From Nocardia terpenica (GTDB lineage Bacteria > Actinomycetota > Actinomycetes > Mycobacteriales > Mycobacteriaceae), in NCBI RefSeq assembly GCF_013186535.1, contig NZ_JABMCZ010000004.1, positions 186,001 through 250,000 of the forward strand: 64,000 nt of DNA, given 5' to 3'. Position numbers and translations under genes: made by a program. The notes under the pieces were generated by a model. The model ran no database searches and was not told where the DNA came from. It saw nothing but the letters and a program-made list of their open reading frames with translations. This document shows positions 25,146-33,417 of this stretch, piece by piece (the stretch's first letter is position 1; each line of letters starts with the position of its first letter).

Positions 25146-26615
25146 ATGGCAGCGATTACCGGCACGGCCGTACCGACGGGACAGCAGCGGGTCTGGGGGT
25201 TACCGATCTTCGTGCTCGGCGGGCTGCAATTGCTGGTGGTGCTGGACGGGACCGTCGTCGCGCTCGCGCTGCCGCGGATCCGGGCGGCGCTGGATCTGTC
25301 CACCGCCGCGGGGAACTGGATCATCTCCGCGTATGTGCTCGCGTTCGGCGGGCTCATGCTGCTGGGCGGGCGGCTCGGCGACGCGTTCGGGCGCCGACGG
25401 GTGTTCGCGGGCGGGGTGGCGGCGTTCACGCTGACCTCGCTGCTGTGCGGGCTGGCGTGGAACGAGGCGAGCCTGATCGCGGGCCGGGCGCTACAGGGCA
25501 TGTCGGCGGCGGTCGCGGCGCCCACGGCCATGGCCCTGATCGCCACCACCTATGCGCCGGGCCGGGCGCGCAGCCGGGCGTTCGCGGTGTACGCGGCGCT
25601 CACCGGGGTCGGGTCGGTGGTCGGACTGATCGCGGGCGGGGTGCTCACCGAGGTGTCGTGGCGGCTGGTGTTCCTGATCAATGTGCCGATCGGGGCGCTG
25701 GTCGCGGTCGGTGCCGTGGTGTGCCTGCGGGAATCGCAAGGGGAGCGGCTGCCGTTGGATGTGGCCGGTGCCATCTCGGCGACGGCGGGGATCACGCTGC
25801 TGGTCTTCGCGGTGAACGAAGGCCCGGGCGGCTGGGGACGGCCCGTGGTCGTCTTCCCGGCACTGGTCGCGGCGGTGCTGCTGGCGGTGTTCCTGACCGT
25901 CGAGCGGCGGGCGGCCAATCCGATCCTGCCGTTCGCCCTGTTCCGCAACCGAAGCCGGGTCGCCGCGCTGGTGTCGATCGTCCTCGCCGGAGCGATGATC
26001 ATGTGCCTGGCCGTGTACGTGTCCCGGTATCTGCAAGAGGCGCTGCGGTATTCGCCGCTGCGCAGCGGACTGGCCGTGGTGCCCTTCGCCTTCGGGCTGG
26101 CCGCCGCCGCGGCGATCGCCTCGCGGCTGGCGCTGCGGTTCCAGCCGCGCTGGCTGGTATTGCTCGGCGGCGCAATCGTTCTCGTCGGCTGCGTGTACGC
26201 GGCCGTGCTCGCCCCGCACCGGCCCGCGTATCTGCCGTGGTTCCTGGTTCCGGTGCTGACCATCGGATTCGGCCTGGGGCTGGCGGTGATTCCGCTGACG
26301 CTCTCGGTGGTGGCCGGTGTCCGGGCCACCGAGATCGGGCCGATCACGGCGCTCGCGAATGTGGCCCAGGACCTCGGCGGCGCGGTCGGACTCGTGATCG
26401 TCGGGGCGATCGTCGGCACGGGGACGGCGTCGCCCGGTGCGCTCGAACACAATCCGTCGGCACGGCAGTTGCGGACCGTCGCCGAAACGTGCGGGCTGGC
26501 CTTCGCGTGCTGCGCCGCCCTCGCCGTGGCCGCCGGAATCGTGGTGCTGGCCATGCGATTCACGCCGGAGGACGTCGCCGAGGGGCAGGCCGCCCAGCAG
26601 GTCGCGCACTCCTGA
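25146..26615 (+). CDS. MFS multidrug-type transporter (DHA2)
   Basis: A 489-residue protein. LQLLVVLDGTVVALALP is motif D1, GRLGDAFGRRR motif A, and GRALQGMSAAVAAPTAMALI motif C-like. About 14 hydrophobic spans. The start ATG 25146 leaves a short polar N-terminus before the first span; the frame runs open upstream but without family-like sequence. It stands alone between a terminator and a convergent regulator gene. Substrate unknown. Confidence 0.85.
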   Translation: MAAITGTAVPTGQQRVWGLPIFVLGGLQLLVVLDGTVVALALPRIRAALDLSTAAGNWIISAYVLAFGGLMLLGGRLGDAFGRRRVFAGGVAAFTLTSLLCGLAWNEASLIAGRALQGMSAAVAAPTAMALIATTYAPGRARSRAFAVYAALTGVGSVVGLIAGGVLTEVSWRLVFLINVPIGALVAVGAVVCLRESQGERLPLDVAGAISATAGITLLVFAVNEGPGGWGRPVVVFPALVAAVLLAVFLTVERRAANPILPFALFRNRSRVAALVSIVLAGAMIMCLAVYVSRYLQEALRYSPLRSGLAVVPFAFGLAAAAAIASRLALRFQPRWLVLLGGAIVLVGCVYAAVLAPHRPAYLPWFLVPVLTIGFGLGLAVIPLTLSVVAGVRATEIGPITALANVAQDLGGAVGLVIVGAIVGTGTASPGALEHNPSARQLRTVAETCGLAFACCAALAVAAGIVVLAMRFTPEDVAEGQAAQQVAHS

Positions 26616-26621
26616 GCCGCG

Positions 26622-27434
26622 CTACCCCACCGGGACGGGCACGGGCACGGCCGTGCCGCAGGACGGGCACGCGACGCTGCCGGACGGCGTGTGCTCCGGA
26701 ATCAGCTTGTCGGGCCGGAACTGCGCCGGCGGATGCGGGAAGGCCGCGAGCATTTCGGCGCCGAGCGTCTCGATGCGCAGCACCGTCTCGAAACACCACG
26801 CCATATCGGCCAGCCGGGACCCGGCCGGGGTGTCGGCGCCGAGGACAGCGGCCGCGCGCCACGCCAGATCGGCTGCCGCCCGGTCCTTTTGGGCGCTGAT
26901 CATGGAGACGCGGGACCAGATATCGGGGCCGATGCGGTAGCGCTCGCGCCGGCCGTCGCGCTCGCGGCGGACCATGCCGTTCTCCTCGAGGAAGCGAATG
27001 GCCTTGGAGACCGAGGCCGGGCTGACCCGCAGGCTCTGCACCAGTTGCGCCGCGGTGCGGCTGTCGTCGTCGGACAGACACAGGTGGACGAACACCCGCG
27101 CCGCCGTCCGGGACAGGCCCACGGCGACGATCATGTCGATGAGCTGTTCGCCCACCTCGCGGACCACGTCCGGGTCCGAGGGTGTCGGCCCGTCGGCGCG
27201 GGGCGGCAGGGGGCGGCGGCGGGCGCGCTCGTCGGTGGAGCGCTGCGCCGGTTCGGCCCGATAACCGGCGGGGCCGCCGTTGCGGTTGACCTCCCGGGTC
27301 ACGGTGGAGGTCGGGCGGTCCAGCTGCCGGGCGATCTCGGCGTAGGTCAGTCCGGCGGACAGCCCCGCGGTGATGGCGCGGCGGTCGCGGTAGGTGAGTC
27401 GATGTCCCGGCATGTGCTCCAGAGTGGCATTCAT
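26622..27434 (-). CDS. HTH_38/MarR-type fusion regulator with zinc-finger-like tail
   Basis: A 270-residue regulator of unusual build. Residues about 13-53 (LTYRDRRAITAGLSAG, EIARQLDRPTSTVTREVNRNGG) look like the helix-turn-helix of IS30-type transposases. After a basic linker comes a GbsR/MarR-type winged helix (RTAAQLVQSLRVSPASVSKAIRFLEENGMVRRE). The C-terminus has CPSCG before a Val-Pro repeat, half a zinc ribbon. It is divergent from the P450-ferredoxin pair, 165 bases away, and probably controls it. The start is uncertain: ATG 27434 is preferred over upstream ATG 27488 on domain fit; neither has a clear ribosome site. Confidence 0.75.
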   Translation of the reverse strand: MNATLEHMPGHRLTYRDRRAITAGLSAGLTYAEIARQLDRPTSTVTREVNRNGGPAGYRAEPAQRSTDERARRRPLPPRADGPTPSDPDVVREVGEQLIDMIVAVGLSRTAARVFVHLCLSDDDSRTAAQLVQSLRVSPASVSKAIRFLEENGMVRRERDGRRERYRIGPDIWSRVSMISAQKDRAAADLAWRAAAVLGADTPAGSRLADMAWCFETVLRIETLGAEMLAAFPHPPAQFRPDKLIPEHTPSGSVACPSCGTAVPVPVPVG

Positions 27435-27599
27435 GAACAGGCTGTTGCAACAGGAAGCGGCGTAAATTGCGTTCGCGCTCACTGTCATTGCACCGATATT
27501 TTCGAAGAACTCGGTTTTTCCAGGTACTTTCCCGGAATGTTCGTTGCCGCTGGAGTGAACGGTTCCTAGCGTGGTGCTCGACACGAAAAGGAGACCGTG

Positions 27600-28793
27600 A
27601 TGACCGAATCATCCACCGGCGCAGTGACATTGCCCCTCGTCCGCGATCCGGACCGACCGTTCGATCCCCCCGCGGAGCTGGCGGAGTTGTGCCGGACGCG
27701 CCCGTTGACGCGGATGACGTTCCCGGACGGGCACCTCGGCTGGCTGGTGACCGGGCACGAGGTGGCGCGGGCGATGGTCGCCGACCCCCGGTTCAGCGTG
27801 CGCTACGAGCTGATGCACAACCCGCTGAACGACGTCGACATGATCGGGATCCCCGCGGCCCCCGGCGATCTCAGCGGGGTCGATGCCCCGCAGCACACCC
27901 GGCTGCGCCGAGCGCTGACGGCCCAGTTCACCGTGCGCCGGATGAACCTGCTGACCGAGCGCATCCGGCAGATCACCGACGAGCACCTCGACGCCATGGC
28001 GCGGCACGGGGGGCCGATCGATCTGGTCGAGTACTACGCGGCTCCGATTCCCGCCCTGATGATCTGCGAACTGCTCGGCGTGCCCTACGGCGACCACGAC
28101 TTCTTCCGCGAGCAGATCTCGGCGGTCACGGCGCCCGAGTCGATCGAGGCGATGGGCGAGGCGTGGACGCGATTGGCGGAGTACATCAAGGAATTGGCCG
28201 TGGCCAAGCGCGCCGCGCCCACCGACGATGTGCTCAGCACGCTGACCACCACCGATCTCACCGACGAGGAACTGGCCGGGATGGGTACGTTCCTGCTGGG
28301 GGCGGGGATGGAGACCACCCGCAGCATGATCGCGCTGGGCACGTTCGCGCTGCTGGAACACCGGGAGCAGTTCGACGCGCTGCGCGGCGATCCCGATCTG
28401 GCCGAGGGCGCGGTCGAGGAACTGCTGCGCTATCTGAGCATCGCGCACACCGGTGGCCGGACCGCGCTCGAGGATCTCGAACTGGCCGGTGAGACGATCC
28501 GGGAGGGGGAGACGGTGGCCATCGCCGTCAACGCCATCAATCGCGATCCGCGGCGCTTCGACGACCCGGACACCCTCGACATCCGGCGGCGCGCGGTCGG
28601 GCACCTGGCGTTCGGGCACGGCGTGCACCAGTGCCTGGGCCAGCAGCTGGCGCGCGTGGAACTGCGGGTCGCCCTGCCCGCGTTGGCGATCCGGTTCCCG
28701 ACGCTGCGGCTGGCGGTGCCGCGCACGGAGGTGTCGCTGCGGATCGGGAACATCCTCGGCGTGGACCGGCTCCCGGTCACCTGGGAGTCGTGA
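27600..28793 (+). CDS. Cytochrome P450
   Basis: A 397-residue bacterial class I P450. The haem cysteine is C345 in FGHGVHQCLGQQLARVE; the I-helix reads GAGMETTRS, with Glu-Thr-Thr in place of the common Asp/Glu-Thr; ExxR is ELLR. AAAGGAGA precedes GTG-ATG at 27597-27602, and ATG 27600 is taken. The stop codon overlaps the start of a 3Fe-4S ferredoxin, which should be its electron donor. Substrate unknown; secondary metabolism or xenobiotic oxidation are both possible. Confidence 0.92.
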   Translation: MTESSTGAVTLPLVRDPDRPFDPPAELAELCRTRPLTRMTFPDGHLGWLVTGHEVARAMVADPRFSVRYELMHNPLNDVDMIGIPAAPGDLSGVDAPQHTRLRRALTAQFTVRRMNLLTERIRQITDEHLDAMARHGGPIDLVEYYAAPIPALMICELLGVPYGDHDFFREQISAVTAPESIEAMGEAWTRLAEYIKELAVAKRAAPTDDVLSTLTTTDLTDEELAGMGTFLLGAGMETTRSMIALGTFALLEHREQFDALRGDPDLAEGAVEELLRYLSIAHTGGRTALEDLELAGETIREGETVAIAVNAINRDPRRFDDPDTLDIRRRAVGHLAFGHGVHQCLGQQLARVELRVALPALAIRFPTLRLAVPRTEVSLRIGNILGVDRLPVTWES

Positions 28794-28990
28794 TGCGGCT
28801 CGCGGTGGACCGGGACCGCTGCTGCGGTTCGGGAATGTGCTCGCTGCTCGCCGCGAGCGTCTTCGACCAGAGCGCCGACGACGGCCGCGTGCTGCTGCTG
28901 ACGCCGGTGCCGCCGCCGGACCAGCAGGGCGCGGCCCGCCGGGCGGTGGACACCTGCCCGGTCGGCGCGATCCGCGAGGTGGTCGAGTAG
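28793..28990 (+). CDS. [3Fe-4S] ferredoxin
   Basis: A 65-residue ferredoxin of the P450-partner type. C10 (with an extra C11), C16 and C55-Pro are the cluster ligands; the position of a fourth cysteine is taken by Gly, giving a 3Fe-4S site. Start ATG 28793 shares one base with the P450 stop (TGATG), so the two are coupled. Palindromic repeat copy B begins 24 bases after its stop. Confidence 0.93.
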   Translation: MRLAVDRDRCCGSGMCSLLAASVFDQSADDGRVLLLTPVPPPDQQGAARRAVDTCPVGAIREVVE

Positions 28991-29014
28991 CGGGTACATA
29001 CGCCCGCTCTCGTC

Positions 29015-29060
29015 ATTCCGGCATGCTCGCTCGTCATTCCGGCGTGCTTTTGGCCGGAAT
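29015..29060. repeat. Palindromic element, copy B (one extra half unit)
   Basis: Full core at 29036-29060: arms ATTCCGGC and GCCGGAAT around the loop GTGCTTTTG. A half unit reading ATTCCGGCATGC lies at 29015-29026, exactly 21 bases earlier, also preceded by TCGTC. The base after the right arm starts CTA, the minus-strand stop of the DUF305 gene. Arms carry A-T at the tips, unlike copies A and C. Confidence 0.9.
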
Positions 29061-29705
29061 CTACGGAAGTGGTTGTGCCCCACGCTGACTCAGCATGAGG
29101 GCCATCAGCCCGCACTCCTGGCTCTGGGAGACGATCATGCTGCGGGCGGTCTCCTTCACGGGGCCGGAGGCGATCTCGTGGTCGGCGGCTCGGGCCATGG
29201 TGATGCCGCCCTGGTGGTGGCGGTACATCAGTTGCAGGAACAGGACTTCCGCGTCCCGGCCGCGGGCGGCGGAGAGTCGGTCGAGCTCGGCCATGGTGGC
29301 CAGGCCGGGCATCGCGTCGGGGGCCGGGGCGGGGGTGGCGGCCGAATGATGGTGGGCGGCAAGGGTATCCTCGTGCATCCAGGCCATCGGATGGGCGGCG
29401 GTCGGTGCGGCATTGGCCAACCGGAGCCAGCCGAGCATGGTGCCGATCTCCACCCGCTGGGTCTGATCGATCTGGCGCGCCAGCTGTAACACACCCGGGT
29501 CGGCGTGCGGATCGAGCCGAGCCACCATCAGGATCGCCTGCTGGTGATGCGCGGTCATGTCCTGGGCGAAACCGATCTCGGTATCGTCGAGCACGCGGGA
29601 CGGGGCGACGTGCTCGGGCAGCACCAGGGGGCGCAGCGCGGCGCCCATCACCAGCAGAATCAGCGCGGCGGCGGCATAGGCGCCGCCGCGCACCCACCCC
29701 CGCAC
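29061..29705 (-). CDS. DUF305 exported protein
   Basis: A 214-residue protein with an N-terminal membrane segment and a duplicated DUF305 core: DMTAHHQQAILMV and LMYRHHQGGITMA. The paired His-His motifs suggest metal binding, and copper has been proposed for the family. GTG 29705 overlaps the stop of the upstream LVIVD gene (TAGTG), so the two are coupled; this pairing is common in actinobacteria. Its stop codon touches palindromic repeat copy B. Confidence 0.85.
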   Translation of the reverse strand: MRGWVRGGAYAAAALILLVMGAALRPLVLPEHVAPSRVLDDTEIGFAQDMTAHHQQAILMVARLDPHADPGVLQLARQIDQTQRVEIGTMLGWLRLANAAPTAAHPMAWMHEDTLAAHHHSAATPAPAPDAMPGLATMAELDRLSAARGRDAEVLFLQLMYRHHQGGITMARAADHEIASGPVKETARSMIVSQSQECGLMALMLSQRGAQPLP

Positions 29706-31282
29706 TACGAGCCCACGATCGAATGCTGGTCCGCCGGTGGCGAATACACGTCGTTGCCGAGCTGTAGCACCATGAAACCGTTGTCGTTACAGGTGGTCCA
29801 CAGCTGGCTGCCGTGCCACTCCGGCGGCGCGAAACACCAGTCGGTCGAGACGTCGCCGAGCGCGAGCATGCCGCTGCGCGGCGACAGTGCCCGGGCCGGA
29901 TCGAATTTCCCGTCCAGGATGGCGCGGGCGATCGAGAAGCCCTCCATCGCAGGGGGTCCGATCAGCGAGCCGAGCGCGTGCGGCGAATTCCACAGCTGCA
30001 GATTCTGTCCCGTGCGGGCGGGCGGGTTGTAGTAGGCGATCTCGCGCACGTGGAACGGGTCGCGCACATCGAACACCCGGATGCCCGAGGACTCCCACCC
30101 GCACGCCAGCGCGGTGGGATCGGCGGGCCGGTCGGCCGCGCAGTAGTGCGAATCGTAGGCGAACACCGACCCGCCCATGGCCGAGGCCAGCATGCTGTCC
30201 TGATGCTCGGGCAGGTTGATCTCCAGCTTGATCTTGTCGACCACCTTCGGGTTGTTCTCGTCGGAGATGTCGACGAGTTTCACTCCGCCCGAACCACCCT
30301 CGTCCGCGGTGAACAGATACGGCTTGCCGCCGTAGGTGACCGGAATGCTGTGCTGGGTCGCCCAGCCGTCGGTCCAGAACACTCGCCCGATGTGGTTGAC
30401 CTGCGGGTTCGGGTCGCGGCGCTGCACGGCGCTGATATCGAGCACCGTGAAACCGCCCAGCGCCGACAGATACATGCGATTGCCGTCGGGGCTGATCCCG
30501 AAGCCGTGCGCCTCGATTCCGGTCAGTCCCTGCCAGATCACGTGCGGGTTGGCCGGATCGGTCAGATCCACCGCGGAGACGAAACCGGGTGCGATGCCCG
30601 AGGCCCAGTAGGTCCGGCCGTCCGGCGAGAATCCGCCCTCGTGCGTCGTGATCGGCAGCGGCATGGCCAGATTCGAGCCCGGACCCGGATTCAGCAGCCG
30701 CGGATGGGCGCAGTCGGAGATGTCGTACACCGACAGGTAGCCCGCGCCCTCGACGAGCGGAACCCCGGTGCCCACCAACAGCTTTCGCGCCTCGTTCACC
30801 TTCAGGCTCTCCCAGGTCCCGGCCAGCATGGCCGGTTCGGTGAGCGTCGCGGTCAGCACCGGATGCGCGGGATCGGCGGCATCGATGACCTGCACGCCCT
30901 GCGCCGGGCCGAGCAGATTGCCCGGGAAGAACGAGCCGGTGTAGGAGCAGTGGTCGTAGGTGGTGGAGGTGATGCCGCCGCCGCGCCCGGCATAGCCGCC
31001 GACGAACGACATATTGCAGCTGTATCCCCGCATGCTGCGGCGACTGTCGCGATCGGCGGCCGGAACATCGCCCTGCAGGCCGGTTTCCGGCATCGACCCC
31101 GGACCGCAGTCCGCACGCGGCACCGATGTCCGCCCGATGTCGAGGAACTGCTGCACCTGCGTGGCGATATCGGACTGCAGATCCGCCGACGCGCCGCCGA
31201 CCGGCAGCACCGCCGCCGCCAGCAGCGCGGCCGCCACCGCCACCATCGGCCTGGACCGCCGAATCCCTGACCACCGCACCAT
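29705..31282 (-). CDS. Secreted LVIVD-repeat beta-propeller protein
   Basis: A 525-residue exported protein. A signal peptide runs to about GGASA; the mature part has repeats of the form VQVIDAADPAHPVLTATL, LSVYDISDCAHPRLL, VSAVDLTDPANPHVIWQ and FTVLDIS, typical of LVIVD propellers. Several cysteines suggest disulfides. It is coupled to the DUF305 gene. ATG 31282 is used because it places the basic segment just before the hydrophobic core; a start six codons upstream is possible. Role unknown. Confidence 0.8.
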   Translation of the reverse strand: MVRWSGIRRSRPMVAVAAALLAAAVLPVGGASADLQSDIATQVQQFLDIGRTSVPRADCGPGSMPETGLQGDVPAADRDSRRSMRGYSCNMSFVGGYAGRGGGITSTTYDHCSYTGSFFPGNLLGPAQGVQVIDAADPAHPVLTATLTEPAMLAGTWESLKVNEARKLLVGTGVPLVEGAGYLSVYDISDCAHPRLLNPGPGSNLAMPLPITTHEGGFSPDGRTYWASGIAPGFVSAVDLTDPANPHVIWQGLTGIEAHGFGISPDGNRMYLSALGGFTVLDISAVQRRDPNPQVNHIGRVFWTDGWATQHSIPVTYGGKPYLFTADEGGSGGVKLVDISDENNPKVVDKIKLEINLPEHQDSMLASAMGGSVFAYDSHYCAADRPADPTALACGWESSGIRVFDVRDPFHVREIAYYNPPARTGQNLQLWNSPHALGSLIGPPAMEGFSIARAILDGKFDPARALSPRSGMLALGDVSTDWCFAPPEWHGSQLWTTCNDNGFMVLQLGNDVYSPPADQHSIVGS

Positions 31283-31468
31283 CGCGGTCACCCCATCCAC
31301 CTGCGCCGTATCGGTAGCTAGTACCGCTGGTTACGCCAACATGTGCAACGGTAAACGCCCCGGTCCTGCCGCACGGGCATTTTGAAAAAAGAACTAGTTT
31401 CTAATATCCCAAGCGGTCGCTTTGCGTGATTTCGCCGGATCGCCGCGAGAACTTCCGGCCGCGGCCGG

Positions 31469-32356
31469 TCACTCCGCGAGATCGACGGCGAGCAGCGCCT
31501 CGGCCGCGCCGAGCAACCGTGCCCGCAGCGGTTCGGCCCGCTCGGCCAGCTGCGCCTGCGCCCGCACGTATTCGGCTCGCCCGGCCGGGGTTTCGATCGG
31601 CACCGGGGAATAGCCGAATTCGGACAGGTCGTACGGGCTGGCCCGCATGTCGAGTTCGCGTGCGGCGCAGGCCAGGGCGAAGCAGTCCAGCAGCAGTTCG
31701 GCATCGATCAGCGGGATCAGCTTGAAACCCCACTTGTAGAGGTCCATGTTCGCGTGCAGGCAGCCGGGCTGCTCGCGGCGCACCTGATCGTCGCGGGTGA
31801 GCGGTTCCGCATTGCGCGGCGCCGCCTCCGGGGTGAAGAAGCGGAACGCGTCGAAATGCGTGCAGCGCAACGACATCGACTCCACCACCGCATCGGTGGC
31901 GGCGGGCGTCAGGCGCAGCGGCACCTGCTCGTGGCGCACCGCGTCGGTCCGGTACACCATCGCCCACTCGTGCAATCCGAAGCAGGACAGCTGCGGCGGC
32001 CGGGATGCGGTGGCGCGCAGAAGATTCGCCACGAAGCGGATGGTGTCGCGGCGGCGGGAGAGGAAGTCGGGGGAGGCGGTCCAGGCGGGTCCCGAAACCT
32101 GGTGGTAGCCGCGCGATCCGGCGTACTCCGTCGCATTCGCCAGGGCCACGCCGTAACCCGGATGCCAGCGCCGCAGCTGGGCCGGTTTGTGGCCGTAGTA
32201 GGTGAACAGGAAGTCGATGACGGGGTGTTTCATCCCGGCGGCGCGGTGCTCCAGATACGGGCGGACCAGCTCGTCGGCCCGGTCCCGATGCGCGGCCGCC
32301 CGAGCCCGCCATGCGGACTCGGGTAGCACGCGAATTCCCGTGGCCGTCCTGCTCAT
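31469..32356 (-). CDS. Conserved actinobacterial protein, often labelled 3-methyladenine DNA glycosylase
   Basis: A 295-residue soluble protein. The HPVIDFLFTYYGHKPAQLRRWHPGYGV stretch near 43-69 and HANMDLYKWGFKLIPLID near 206-223 are highly conserved in a family commonly annotated as 3-methyladenine glycosylase; I see no helix-hairpin-helix with a catalytic Asp, so the label should be treated with caution. ATG 32356 overlaps the stop of the CNNM gene (ATGA), so it is coupled to the transporter pair. Confidence 0.65.
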   Translation of the reverse strand: MSRTATGIRVLPESAWRARAAAHRDRADELVRPYLEHRAAGMKHPVIDFLFTYYGHKPAQLRRWHPGYGVALANATEYAGSRGYHQVSGPAWTASPDFLSRRRDTIRFVANLLRATASRPPQLSCFGLHEWAMVYRTDAVRHEQVPLRLTPAATDAVVESMSLRCTHFDAFRFFTPEAAPRNAEPLTRDDQVRREQPGCLHANMDLYKWGFKLIPLIDAELLLDCFALACAARELDMRASPYDLSEFGYSPVPIETPAGRAEYVRAQAQLAERAEPLRARLLGAAEALLAVDLAE

Positions 32357-33417
32357 TCCGCGATCCGGTGGGTGGCGTCGCGCACCGTGCCCACGAACTC
32401 CTCCACCAGATCCTCGAGCGCCACGATGCCGACGGTATTGCCGCGGCTGTCGATCACCCGGCCGAGATGGCTGTTGGTGCGCCGCTGCCGGGCCAGCGCC
32501 TCGTACAGCGTGGTGCCCATGCTGACCGTCGGCAGCGGGCGGATATCGGTGCGGGGGATGGGCGTCGACGGTCCGGCCGCGTCGTCGGCGACCTTGTCCA
32601 GCACGTCCTTCACGTGCAGGTAGCCGACCAGCGAGCCGTCGTGGGCGCGCACGGGATAGCGGGAGAACCCGGTCTCGGCGACCGCGTTCTCGATATCGCC
32701 GAGCGTGGTGCCGTCGCCGCGCAGCGGCACCGACCGCGTCTTCGCCAGCGGCACCATCACATCCGCGACGATGCGGTCGGTGGTGCCCAGCGCCTGGGTG
32801 AGGCGGCGGTGCTCCTCCTCGTCGAGCAGGCCCTGCGAGCGTGACTCGCCGATCATCTCCGCCAGCTCCACCGACGACACCGTCGCGTCGAGCTCGTCCT
32901 TGGGCTCGATGCGCAGCGCGCGCAGGCTCAGGTTGGCGGCCTTGTTGTAGAACACGATGAGCGGGCGGGCCAGCCGCAGCCACGCCAGCATGATCGGAAC
33001 CAGCAGCAGCGCAACGCGTTCCGGACCGGCCAGGGCGATGTTCTTCGGGATCATCTCGCCCAGCAGCATGTGCAGCATGACCACGATCGCCAGCGACAGC
33101 GCGAACGAGACCGGATGCAGCAGCTGATCCGGCAGCCCGGCCAGATCGAACGGCCGCTGCAGCAGGTGCGCCGCCGCCGGTTCGCCGATGCGGCCCAGCA
33201 GCAGCGAGCAGATGGTGACGCCCAGCTGCGCGGCGGCCAGCATCATGGACAGGTGCTCGCCCGCGCGGATGACCGTGTGCGCGCCCCGCTTACCTTGGGC
33301 GGCAAGGATTTCCAGCCGATCGCGGCGGGCGGAGATGAGCGCGAACTCGGCGGCGACGTAGAAGGCGTTGCCCGCCAGCAGGATCAGCGTCAGCAGCACG
33401 CCGAACAGGTCACCCAT
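32353..33417 (-). CDS. CNNM/CorC-family membrane protein (Rv1841c-like)
   Basis: A 354-residue protein. Residues 1-150 carry the DUF21 membrane domain (NAFYVAAEFALISARRDRLE, LGEMIPKNIAL), followed by two CBS domains (VMVPLAKTRSVPL and NTVGIVALEDLVEEFVG). The family acts in Mg2+/Co2+ handling or haemolysin-like roles. It lacks the C-terminal CorC_HlyC domain that its larger neighbour has. It overlaps that neighbour by eight bases and matches Rv1841c in order. Confidence 0.88.
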   Translation of the reverse strand: MGDLFGVLLTLILLAGNAFYVAAEFALISARRDRLEILAAQGKRGAHTVIRAGEHLSMMLAAAQLGVTICSLLLGRIGEPAAAHLLQRPFDLAGLPDQLLHPVSFALSLAIVVMLHMLLGEMIPKNIALAGPERVALLLVPIMLAWLRLARPLIVFYNKAANLSLRALRIEPKDELDATVSSVELAEMIGESRSQGLLDEEEHRRLTQALGTTDRIVADVMVPLAKTRSVPLRGDGTTLGDIENAVAETGFSRYPVRAHDGSLVGYLHVKDVLDKVADDAAGPSTPIPRTDIRPLPTVSMGTTLYEALARQRRTNSHLGRVIDSRGNTVGIVALEDLVEEFVGTVRDATHRIAE

